A stretch of 64,000 nt of DNA from an uncultured Rhodospirillales bacterium (lineage in GTDB: Bacteria; Pseudomonadota; Alphaproteobacteria; Azospirillales; Azospirillaceae), in contig CAIXKV010000216.1 of assembly GCA_903920145.1 (NCBI GenBank), positions 1 to 64,000 of the forward strand, read 5' to 3'. Under the pieces are notes generated by a model, which was given only the letters and a program-made list of their open reading frames with translations, had not been told where the DNA came from and did not search any database. A program made the translations under genes and the position numbers. Below, piece after piece: positions 8,732 through 16,053 of the stretch (position 1 is its first letter; each line of letters starts with the position of its first letter).

Positions 8732-9853
8732 GTGAGCATTCCGTCGCCCCGTGAAACCTCCGAGTTGTTTGGCCATGAACAGGCCGAGCGGGTGTTACGG
8801 GCGGCCTGGGACAGTGGTCGGCTGCCTCACGCTTGGTTGATCGGCGGGATTAGCGGAATCGGCAAGGCCACTCTGGCCTTCCGCTTTGCCCGCTTTGTTC
8901 TGGCCCAGGAAGGGGATGCCGTCGGCAAAGACGACGAGGGCGGTGGCGGTGGAATCGGCCTTTTCGGCCCGTTGCCAAAGCAACCCTCTTCGGGTTTGTT
9001 TCTGGCGCCTGACCACCCGGTGTTTCGTCGGGTGCGGGCCGGCGGCCATTCCGATCTTCTCACCATCGAACGACGGTTCGATGATAAGCGCGGCAAGATG
9101 AAAACCGACATTGCGGTCGAGGACGTCCGCGATGTTACGGCCTTTCTGCGCCGGACTTCAGGGGAAGGCGGCTGGCGGGTGGTGGTGATCGACGGCGTGG
9201 ATCGGATGAACGCTCATGGCCACAATGCCCTCCTGAAAATCCTGGAAGAACCGCCGACCCGTGCCTTGCTGTTGCTGGTGACCGAGGCGCCGGGTGGTTT
9301 GCTGCCCACCATTCGTTCGCGCTGTCGGAAACTGACGCTGGAGCCATTGGCGGAGTCGGTGCTACGGACGCTGTTGGACCGTCACCGGGCCGAATTGCCC
9401 GAAGCCGATCGTGTGGCCTTGGCCCGCCTGGCGGAAGGCAGCATCGGTCACGCCTTGGCTTTGGCTGATGCCGGTGGCCTGGACCTGTACCGTCAGATGA
9501 TCGCGGTTCTGGGAACCTTACCCCGGTTGGACCAGCGAGGCGCTCATGCTTTCGCCGAAGCCTTGGGACGCAAGGGGGATGATGCCTTTGAAATCGCTTC
9601 GGGACTGTTGATCTGGTGGCTCACCCGACTGATCCGCAGCGGTGCCCGCCGGAGCCCCATTATCGATGTTGTTCCAGGAGAGGGGGCGCTGATCGCACGT
9701 CTGCTCGGTTCCAGCAGCGACGGCAGCCTTGATCGTTGGCTGGATGTATGGGAAAAAGTTTCCCAGTTGTTCGCACGCGCGGACTCCGTCAACCTCGATC
9801 GCAAACAGGTGGTGCTAAACGCCTTGCTTGGCATCGAAGCCGCCACATCTTGA
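8732..9853 (+). CDS. holB: DNA polymerase III delta' subunit
   Basis: HolB is the delta-prime subunit of the clamp loader. The 373-residue protein starts with GTG at 8732, three bases after tmk. It has a Walker-A-like loop GISGIGKAT (about 38-46), the LLKILEEPP motif, and the SRC motif carrying the arginine finger (TIRSRC). A Gly-rich insertion (DDEGGGGGIGLFGPLP region) is in the place where zinc ligands occur in gamma/tau, and cysteines are absent there, consistent with alphaproteobacterial delta'. Confidence 0.92.
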   Translation: MSIPSPRETSELFGHEQAERVLRAAWDSGRLPHAWLIGGISGIGKATLAFRFARFVLAQEGDAVGKDDEGGGGGIGLFGPLPKQPSSGLFLAPDHPVFRRVRAGGHSDLLTIERRFDDKRGKMKTDIAVEDVRDVTAFLRRTSGEGGWRVVVIDGVDRMNAHGHNALLKILEEPPTRALLLLVTEAPGGLLPTIRSRCRKLTLEPLAESVLRTLLDRHRAELPEADRVALARLAEGSIGHALALADAGGLDLYRQMIAVLGTLPRLDQRGAHAFAEALGRKGDDAFEIASGLLIWWLTRLIRSGARRSPIIDVVPGEGALIARLLGSSSDGSLDRWLDVWEKVSQLFARADSVNLDRKQVVLNALLGIEAATS

Positions 9854-9930
9854 TGGCACTGCGGAGGGGCGCAGCGGGGGCGAATCGTTTGCGTCCATTC
9901 GCTCGTGTTCATTCGTGAGGAAAATCCTTC

Positions 9931-11490
9931 ATGTCCGGTCAGTCGCCCTACTATCTGACGACACCCATTTATTACGTTAACGACGTTCCCCATATCGGTC
10001 ACGCCTACACGACCTTGGCGTGCGATGTTTTGGCGCGATTTAAGCGATTGGATGGGTGTCCGGTCAAATTTCTGACCGGAACCGATGAGCATGGCCAAAA
10101 GGTTGAAAAATCGGCGCGGCTGGCCGGCATCGACCCCCAGGCTTTCGCCGATCGGGTGTCGCTGAATTTTTCCGATCTGTTGACCCTCATGAAATTCACC
10201 AACGATGATTTCATTCGGACCACCGAGCCGCGCCACCATAAGGCGTGTCACGCGCTCTGGCAGGCGTTGGAGGCTAGCGGGCATATTTATCTCGGTTCCT
10301 ATTCCGGCTGGTATGCTGTACGCGACGAAGCCTTTTACGGCGAAGATGAATTGCGCGATGGGCCCGACAGCAAAAAGATTGCTCCGACTGGTGCCGAATG
10401 CGAATGGATGGAAGAACCCAGTTACTTCTTTCGACTGTCGGCTTGGCAACAACCTCTGCTTGACTTCTACGAAGCCAACCCAGATTTCATCTTGCCAGCG
10501 GGCAAGCGGAACGAAGTGATGGCGTTTGTGCGCGGGGGGCTGCGGGATCTGTCGATCAGCCGAACCACCTTTGATTGGGGCATTCGGGTGCCCGGCGATG
10601 AGCGCCATATCATGTATGTCTGGCTCGATGCTCTCGCCAATTACATTACGGCAGTGGGCTATCCCGAAACCGGAGCCGGAACCGATTACGCGCGCTATTG
10701 GCCAGCGGATCTGCACATGGTCGGCAAGGATATTTTGCGGTTCCACACGGTCTATTGGCCGGCCTTCCTGATGGCTGCCGGATTGGCACCGCCCCGCCGG
10801 GTGTTTGCCCATGGTTGGTGGACCATCGAGGGGCAGAAAATGTCTAAATCCTTGGGCAATGTCATCGCCCCGGACGCTCTGGTTACCATGTATGGGCTGG
10901 ATGCCACGCGCTACTTTCTGATGCGCGAAGTGCCTTTCGGCAATGACGGTGACTTTTCTCATCGGGCAATGGTTAATCGGATCAACAGCGATCTGGCCAA
11001 TGGTTATGGCAATCTGGTTCAGCGGGTTCTGTCGATGATCGGCAAGAACTGCGGTGCCGCAGTGCCCCAACCAGGGCCGTTGGCTGAAGCCGACCAACGA
11101 CTGCTCGACGCTGCTTACGCTCTGCTGGAAACCGCGCGAAGCGAGCTGTCGGTTCAGGCGTTCCACCGGATGTTGGATGCCTTTTGGGCGGTGATCGGCG
11201 CAGCCAACCGTTATATGGATGAACAGGCCCCTTGGACGTTGCGGAAAACGGATCCGGCCCGGATGGCCACCGTGCTGTATGTGCTCGCCGAAACCATTCG
11301 GCATCTGGGCATCCTGACCCAGCCTGTGATGCCCGATGCTTCGGCCCGTATCTTGGAGCAATTGGCGGTCCCCGAGGAGGCTCGTGGTTTCGATCGGCTC
11401 GGCCCCGCTCATGCTTTGGTGGTCGGAACGCCGTTGCCGCCGCCTTGCGGTGTGTTTCCGCGTTACGTTGAGGAGCCTCCCCGAAGCTGA
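9931..11490 (+). CDS. metG: Methionyl-tRNA synthetase
   Basis: This class I synthetase charges tRNA-Met. The 519-residue protein has the HIGH-type motif (PHIGHAY, about 21-27), GTDEHGQK, and KMSKS at 303-307. It is the short form without the zinc-knuckle cysteines and without the C-terminal tRNA-binding (EMAP-like) extension. AGGAAAA lies about 9 bases before the ATG. The gene sits between holB and tatD, a conserved alphaproteobacterial order. Confidence 0.96.
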   Translation: MSGQSPYYLTTPIYYVNDVPHIGHAYTTLACDVLARFKRLDGCPVKFLTGTDEHGQKVEKSARLAGIDPQAFADRVSLNFSDLLTLMKFTNDDFIRTTEPRHHKACHALWQALEASGHIYLGSYSGWYAVRDEAFYGEDELRDGPDSKKIAPTGAECEWMEEPSYFFRLSAWQQPLLDFYEANPDFILPAGKRNEVMAFVRGGLRDLSISRTTFDWGIRVPGDERHIMYVWLDALANYITAVGYPETGAGTDYARYWPADLHMVGKDILRFHTVYWPAFLMAAGLAPPRRVFAHGWWTIEGQKMSKSLGNVIAPDALVTMYGLDATRYFLMREVPFGNDGDFSHRAMVNRINSDLANGYGNLVQRVLSMIGKNCGAAVPQPGPLAEADQRLLDAAYALLETARSELSVQAFHRMLDAFWAVIGAANRYMDEQAPWTLRKTDPARMATVLYVLAETIRHLGILTQPVMPDASARILEQLAVPEEARGFDRLGPAHALVVGTPLPPPCGVFPRYVEEPPRS

Positions 11491-11500
11491 GGACGCGCGC

Positions 11501-12304
11501 ATGCTGGTTGATAGTCATTGCCACTTGGATTTTCCCGACTTTGCCCCGGATATGGACGCCGTGGTCGACCGTGCCCGTGAGGCCGGGGTGGGGGTTCTGG
11601 TCTCTATCTGCACCCATGTCAGCCGGTTCCTCGAGGTGCGTGCCGTGGCCGAGCGGTATCCCGAGGTGCTGTGCTCTTTAGGGGTTCACCCCCACCATGC
11701 CAGCGAGGAACTGGAGTTCGCCACCGTTGATGGCCTCGTGGCGCTGGCTGGGCATCCCAAAGTGATTGGGTTGGGTGAAACGGGGTTGGATTTCTTTTAT
11801 AATCACAGTCCGCGTGCGCAGCAGGAAGAAAGCTTCCGGCGTCATTTGCGGGCCTGTGTCGCAACCGGCTTGCCGGCCATTGTCCATAGTCGGGATGCCG
11901 ACGACGAGACTTTGGCCATTCTGGCTGAAGAAGGAGCCGGGCAGGGGCTTACCGGCATCATCCACTGTTTCAGCGGATCGGCGGTCATGGCCGAACGCGC
12001 CTTGGCCTTGGGGTTTCTGCTGTCGATTTCCGGGATCGTCACTTTCAAGAAGGCAGAAGCATTGCGGGACGTCGTGGCAACGGTTCCGCTCGATCGGTTG
12101 TTGGTGGAAACCGATGCCCCTTATCTGACCCCGAATCCCCACCGCGGACGGCGCAACGAACCCGCTTATGTGGTGCATACCGCTGAAGCTGTCGCTCGGA
12201 TCAAAGGGGTGGACCCGGCGGTTTTGGCGGACTCGACCACCCGAAATTTCTTTCGGCTGTTTCCCAAGGCTCAGGCCGTGTTTGGGCCCGCGTCATGCGC
12301 GTAA
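11501..12304 (+). CDS. tatD: TatD-family metal-dependent hydrolase
   Basis: The 267-residue product has the TatD metal-binding signatures: DSHCHLDF at the N-terminus, GLGETGLDFFY, the HSRDAD region and VETDAPYLTP. TatD proteins are 3'-5' DNases of the amidohydrolase superfamily. The start is the ATG at 11501, ten bases after metG; longer frames extend back into metG. It overlaps the next gene by 10 bases. Confidence 0.93.
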   Translation: MLVDSHCHLDFPDFAPDMDAVVDRAREAGVGVLVSICTHVSRFLEVRAVAERYPEVLCSLGVHPHHASEELEFATVDGLVALAGHPKVIGLGETGLDFFYNHSPRAQQEESFRRHLRACVATGLPAIVHSRDADDETLAILAEEGAGQGLTGIIHCFSGSAVMAERALALGFLLSISGIVTFKKAEALRDVVATVPLDRLLVETDAPYLTPNPHRGRRNEPAYVVHTAEAVARIKGVDPAVLADSTTRNFFRLFPKAQAVFGPASCA

Positions 12305-13080
12305 CAATTCTTGGATGTGGCGGATCGGCGGGAGTGCCCACCATCGGCGGTCATTGGGGGGCTTGCGATCCCACCGACCCCCGCAACCGTCGCCGTCGCC
12401 CTTCGGTACTGGTGGAGCATGCTGGCACGGTGATTTTGGTTGACACCACCCCTGACCTCCGTGAGCAACTGATTGATGCTGGTGTTACTCGGTTAGATGC
12501 GGTCCTTTACACCCATGAACACGCGGACCACAGCCACGGTTTGGACGATCTGCGCGAGATCAATCGGCTGATGGATGCGCCGATTCCTGCTTATGGCCGA
12601 TTGGAAACTCTGGAGGATTTGAAACGACGCTTCGGGTATTGTTTTGCGCCGCTGTCGGCCAATGCCGCCACAGTTTATTATCGTCCGGTGCTGGAGCCCC
12701 AGGTTCTTTCGGGAAGCGATCCCTTTACAATCGGCGCTGTGCACGTGATGCCGTTTGTCCAGGACCACGGCTATATGATTACCCTGGGCTATCGGTTCGG
12801 AAATTTCGCCTATTCAACCGACGTTGTGCGCCTGGATGAAACAGCCTTTGCGACGTTGGCCGGTATCACCGCCTGGGTGGTGGATTGTGTGCGCGAAGAA
12901 CCCCACCCGGTCCATTCCCATTTGGAGAATACTCTGGCCTGGATTGACCGAGTCAAGCCGCGCCGCGCTTGGTTCACCCATATGAACAATAATTTGGATT
13001 ATCAGACCCTCCAGAGAAAGCTGCCGCCAGGGATTGCTCCGGCTTATGACGGGTTGGTGATCGACGTCGATGCCTGCTGA
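12295..13080 (+). CDS. Metallo-beta-lactamase-fold hydrolase (PhnP-like)
   Basis: The 261-residue protein has the MBL metal motif THEHADHSHG (about 71-80), a preceding GCGGSAGVP turn, and further ligands (PFVQDHG, STDVV, FTHMNNNLD). The layout matches the PhnP/phosphodiesterase subgroup commonly found after tatD in alphaproteobacteria. Its ATG lies inside the last codons of tatD (12295-12304). The substrate is unknown; cyclic phosphodiesters or RNA-type phosphodiesters are plausible from family knowledge. Confidence 0.88.
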   Translation: MRVTILGCGGSAGVPTIGGHWGACDPTDPRNRRRRPSVLVEHAGTVILVDTTPDLREQLIDAGVTRLDAVLYTHEHADHSHGLDDLREINRLMDAPIPAYGRLETLEDLKRRFGYCFAPLSANAATVYYRPVLEPQVLSGSDPFTIGAVHVMPFVQDHGYMITLGYRFGNFAYSTDVVRLDETAFATLAGITAWVVDCVREEPHPVHSHLENTLAWIDRVKPRRAWFTHMNNNLDYQTLQRKLPPGIAPAYDGLVIDVDAC

Positions 13081-14224
13081 GTGGAAGCCGGCCAAAACGC
13101 CGGAACTCATACCATCGAGCCTTGATGGTGACTCATCAAGTCTGCCCTCAGACGCCGGGCGGGCGCATCCGCGCCCCCTAGAGTCCACATTGCGGCCCGA
13201 TACCGGCGATGTGTCAGTATCAGGGCTCGCCGGTATCATTCATGTCCGATGCGGCGATGACTGTCTTGAAACCCTGCGATTATCGGGCTTGCCGGGCACG
13301 ATTCTGCGCTGGATGGATCCGCTTTGCGAAGGTCCAACTCCGACGGATTTAGATGACGATGGCTTTCGTCGGATTCGAGCTGATTGGTTGGCCGAACGCT
13401 ATCACCTGAATAGTGACGCTCTGTTGGCAACCTTCCGGGAGCAAGACCAAGCGTTAGAACGTGCGGCAATCGACAGCCATGAGGTGCTGCTGTGGATTGA
13501 GCCGAACCTGTTTGACCAACTGATCCTGATTCGTTTGCTTGATCGCCTGTGGCCGTTGGCAGGTGGACGACTCTCTTTGATCAGTGTTGACCGTCGCCCT
13601 GGCGGTGGACGCTTGGTCGGTTTCGGTCAGTTGGGGCCGGCAGCACTAGCGGCGCTGTTTCCCAGTCGCCGCCGGGTAACGGCAACCCAAGCCGCAGTGG
13701 CCTCGCAAGCGTGGCGGGCTTTCACCGCCACAACGCCTGAGCCCCTGGAACGGTTGGTGATGACGAAAAAACTGGAGACGTTGCCGTTTCTCAAGGCCGC
13801 CCTGGATCGTCACCGCCGCCAATATCCTTGGCGACGTCATGGTTTGTCTCTGACCGAATGGCGAACCTTGGAGGCGGTGGCTGGTGGCGCCACAACATCG
13901 CGAGCGGTCTTCGCTTTTCTTCAAGCCCGTGAGCGGGCCCCCTGGCAAGGCTTGGCGATGATCGAGGCCGGATTGCGGGATCTGGCCAGCGGTTTCGCTC
14001 CGGCACTGACCCTGAACGCCGATACCCCGAACGAAAGGCCGTTGGCTCTGACCGAAACAGGCCAAGCGATTTTAGAAGGCCGCGAAACAGCGCCCCCAAG
14101 GGAACGCTGGCTTGGTGGGGTTCATCTCGATGCCCTGAATTCCGAGCCCGATCGGACCGTGTGGTATTGGGACGAGGGAAGCCGGAGTCTTGGTGTCCGT
14201 GCTGGCATCGGAATTTCTAGATAG
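13070..14224 (+). CDS. DUF1835-type protein with repeat-encoded N-terminal extension
   Basis: Residues 56 onward (IIHVRCGDDCLETLRLSGLPG, then DPLCEGPTP) match the start of DUF1835 proteins, whose function is not established. Residues about 17-55 are encoded by copy B of the dispersed multi-hairpin element, which stays open in this frame and fuses exactly at the domain start. The ATG at 13070 overlaps the upstream stop (13080); alternative starts inside the repeat are TTG at 13190 and GTG at 13211, so the extension may be wholly, partly or not translated. No ordinary start codon sits at the domain boundary itself. The gene ends 28 bases before repeat copy C. Confidence 0.8.
   Translation: MPAEWKPAKTPELIPSSLDGDSSSLPSDAGRAHPRPLESTLRPDTGDVSVSGLAGIIHVRCGDDCLETLRLSGLPGTILRWMDPLCEGPTPTDLDDDGFRRIRADWLAERYHLNSDALLATFREQDQALERAAIDSHEVLLWIEPNLFDQLILIRLLDRLWPLAGGRLSLISVDRRPGGGRLVGFGQLGPAALAALFPSRRRVTATQAAVASQAWRAFTATTPEPLERLVMTKKLETLPFLKAALDRHRRQYPWRRHGLSLTEWRTLEAVAGGATTSRAVFAFLQARERAPWQGLAMIEAGLRDLASGFAPALTLNADTPNERPLALTETGQAILEGRETAPPRERWLGGVHLDALNSEPDRTVWYWDEGSRSLGVRAGIGISR
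13119..13238 (+). repeat. Dispersed multi-hairpin element, copy B (within a CDS)
   Basis: This copy retains the first palindrome (GCCTTGATG/CATCAAG), the GGGCG/CGCCC hairpin and the perfect terminal GATACCGGCGA/TCGCCGGTATC hairpin, but lacks the third hairpin and half of the fourth. It lies inside the frame of the DUF1835 gene and contains no stop in that frame. The flank CATACCATCGA just upstream is shared with copy D, so the element may begin about 15 bases earlier. Confidence 0.88.
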
Positions 14225-14252
14225 TATTTTCCTGTCTCGTACAATCATCCGA

Positions 14253-14409
14253 GCCTTGATGTTGACTCATCAAGGCTACCCTTAGACGCCGGGCGGGCGC
14301 AGATGCGCCCCCCTAACGTCACACGGGAGCTTCGCGTCCACGAAGACGCAGGGCCGCACATCGCGGCCCGATACCGGCGATGTGTCAGTGTCAGGGCTCG
14401 CCGGTATCA
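14253..14409 (+). repeat. Dispersed multi-hairpin element, copy C
   Basis: A near full-length copy sits between the convergent DUF1835 and pentapeptide-repeat genes. All five inverted repeats are present: GCCTTGATG/CATCAAGGC, GGGCGCA/TGCGCCC, GCGTC/GACGC, GGGCCGC/GCGGCCC and GATACCGGCGA/TCGCCGGTATC. Relative to copy D, the second hairpin has gained an extra A-T pair and the fourth has a changed loop only, which keeps pairing intact. Position between gene ends suggests it could act as a bidirectional transcript end. Confidence 0.9.
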
Positions 14410-14415
14410 CTGAAA

Positions 14416-15648
14416 CTAACGCCATGCTCCCTGAAGATCGGCCCCTTTGAAGGATGCGCCCTCCACGGCACACCCTTTGAGATTGGCGTTCCGTAAATTA
14501 GCCCCGCTCAAACTCGCCTGGGATAAATTCGCGTCACGTAAAACCGCACTGTCCAGATTCGATGGCCACATGCGGCTACCATTGGCTAGCGGCAAAGGGT
14601 CAAAATTGGCCTTGACCAAATTGGCCTGGGTCAGATTGGCCTTACGGAGATTGACGCCGCGCATGTCGCTGTTTTCCAACTGAATCCCGGCCATGTTGGT
14701 GTAGGACAGATCGGCCATACTCAGATTGGTGCCGGTCCAGTCCCCGCCATCGACTCGGCAGCGCCGCAAGCGGCATCCGGCTAGATTACGGCTGGGAACA
14801 TTGGTGGCCCGGATCTTCATTTCGCTGTAGTCGAGACGTTTGCCACTGGCACCGCTACTTTTGATCCATTCTTCGTGATCTTTAATGGCAGCCAGGAACG
14901 TATTCGTGTCGATGGTCCCAACATAGGGCTCGACCGTCCCACCAATCGCCGCGATCTGCTTCGCCGACACCGGGTCCACGGCACCCAAGTCAACCACCAT
15001 ACCGGAGAGATTCGCCCCTTCGAGATTGACCCCAGCAAGATCGGCGCCAGTGATCACCGACCCGCTCATGTCGGCACCGCGAAGATCGGCTTCAACCAGA
15101 TCCGCACCGGATAAGTCACAACCGGTGAGTTTGGCTTGACACAACACCGCCTGATCCAGACGGGCTTCCGTCAGAATAGCCGCCCCGGAATCCTGCCGCA
15201 ACCCTTCGCGGGTGTCGGCATTCTCTCCGGCATTGGCACCGAGGTCCGCACCCCGCAAGTTGGCGCGGGTCAAGATCGCCCGGTGAAGATTGGCCCCCCG
15301 CAAATCCGCGTCGGACAGGTCCGCATCGGTCAGGTTAGCCCCTTCCAGATCGGCCCCCACCAGAATTGCCCTGGACAGGTTGGCAAGACGCAGGTTCGCT
15401 TTCGATAGATTAACCCCGGTCAGAAACGCCGACTCCAGTCGCCCGCGCTCTAAATTCATCCCGGCTATATTCTTGAACTCCAGATTCGCTGGCCGGCCTC
15501 CTTTGCCGTTCAGCCAATTCCGGTGGAGCATCAGCTCCCGCAACACATTCGCACTATCGTCATTGAGATAGCGATTGATCTCTGCGTCAAGAAGGCTTGC
15601 AGCACTGCCGCAGTCGCGCGAAACACCGATTACATCGTCGTTTTGCAT
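14416..15648 (-). CDS. Pentapeptide-repeat protein
   Basis: The 410-residue product is dominated by A(D/N)Lxx repeats in two blocks (about residues 60-235 and 290-410) that should form right-handed quadrilateral beta-helices, separated by a non-repeat linker (VDPVSAKQIAAIGG to EEWIKSSGASGKR). No signal peptide is seen, so it is probably cytosolic. GGGAG lies 6 bases before the ATG. Pentapeptide proteins have varied roles, from DNA mimicry to scaffolding, and nothing here identifies one. The C-terminal residues and the TAG stop lie 6 bases outside repeat copy C. Confidence 0.88.
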   Translation of the reverse strand: MQNDDVIGVSRDCGSAASLLDAEINRYLNDDSANVLRELMLHRNWLNGKGGRPANLEFKNIAGMNLERGRLESAFLTGVNLSKANLRLANLSRAILVGADLEGANLTDADLSDADLRGANLHRAILTRANLRGADLGANAGENADTREGLRQDSGAAILTEARLDQAVLCQAKLTGCDLSGADLVEADLRGADMSGSVITGADLAGVNLEGANLSGMVVDLGAVDPVSAKQIAAIGGTVEPYVGTIDTNTFLAAIKDHEEWIKSSGASGKRLDYSEMKIRATNVPSRNLAGCRLRRCRVDGGDWTGTNLSMADLSYTNMAGIQLENSDMRGVNLRKANLTQANLVKANFDPLPLANGSRMWPSNLDSAVLRDANLSQASLSGANLRNANLKGCAVEGASFKGADLQGAWR

Positions 15649-16053
15649 GACATCTCCCGTATCTCCACCCTTTGTCCGAGCGCGCCCCCCGTCCGCATGC
15701 GGGCGAAACCGTCCGCGCCAGGTGGTCTGGATTTCCTCGGCGAAATCCAGGCGTTCCGACCCCTAACCTGTGCATCGCGCCCGATGCTACCTCATGTTCC
15801 CGGCCTCTGGCAATCTGAACGAAGGCTTCGGGTTACAACGGGAGTTCGGAAAGAGTATTGCTTTAACCTGTTAAGAACGCTCTCTTTTCGCGCTATGCCG
15901 TGAATCCTGAAACGGATCGGATCGCCATGGCAGCCTTGCCGATCCCGGCAGGATGGACGACAAAGGAGGAGAATCAGGGTACGGCGGGGTGCATCAATCC
16001 AGCCAGAAAAGACACCGGACAGGAAAAGATGAAAAGAAGAAGGACGCGCAGAT
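15649..16053. other. Divergent intergenic region with an orphan Shine-Dalgarno-like sequence
   Basis: This 405-base gap separates the minus-strand pentapeptide gene and the plus-strand membrane protein gene. A perfect AAGGAGG occurs at about 15963-15969 with no ATG, GTG or TTG at normal spacing; the next plausible start is a GTG about 20 bases on that would encode only about 28 residues overlapping the downstream start. I see no convincing gene here. Confidence 0.4.

Noticed and set aside
9544-11502. Minus-strand open frame of 652 codons
   Set aside because: It lies antisense to holB and metG. Its length comes from GC-rich codon structure of the true genes; the product shows no domain.
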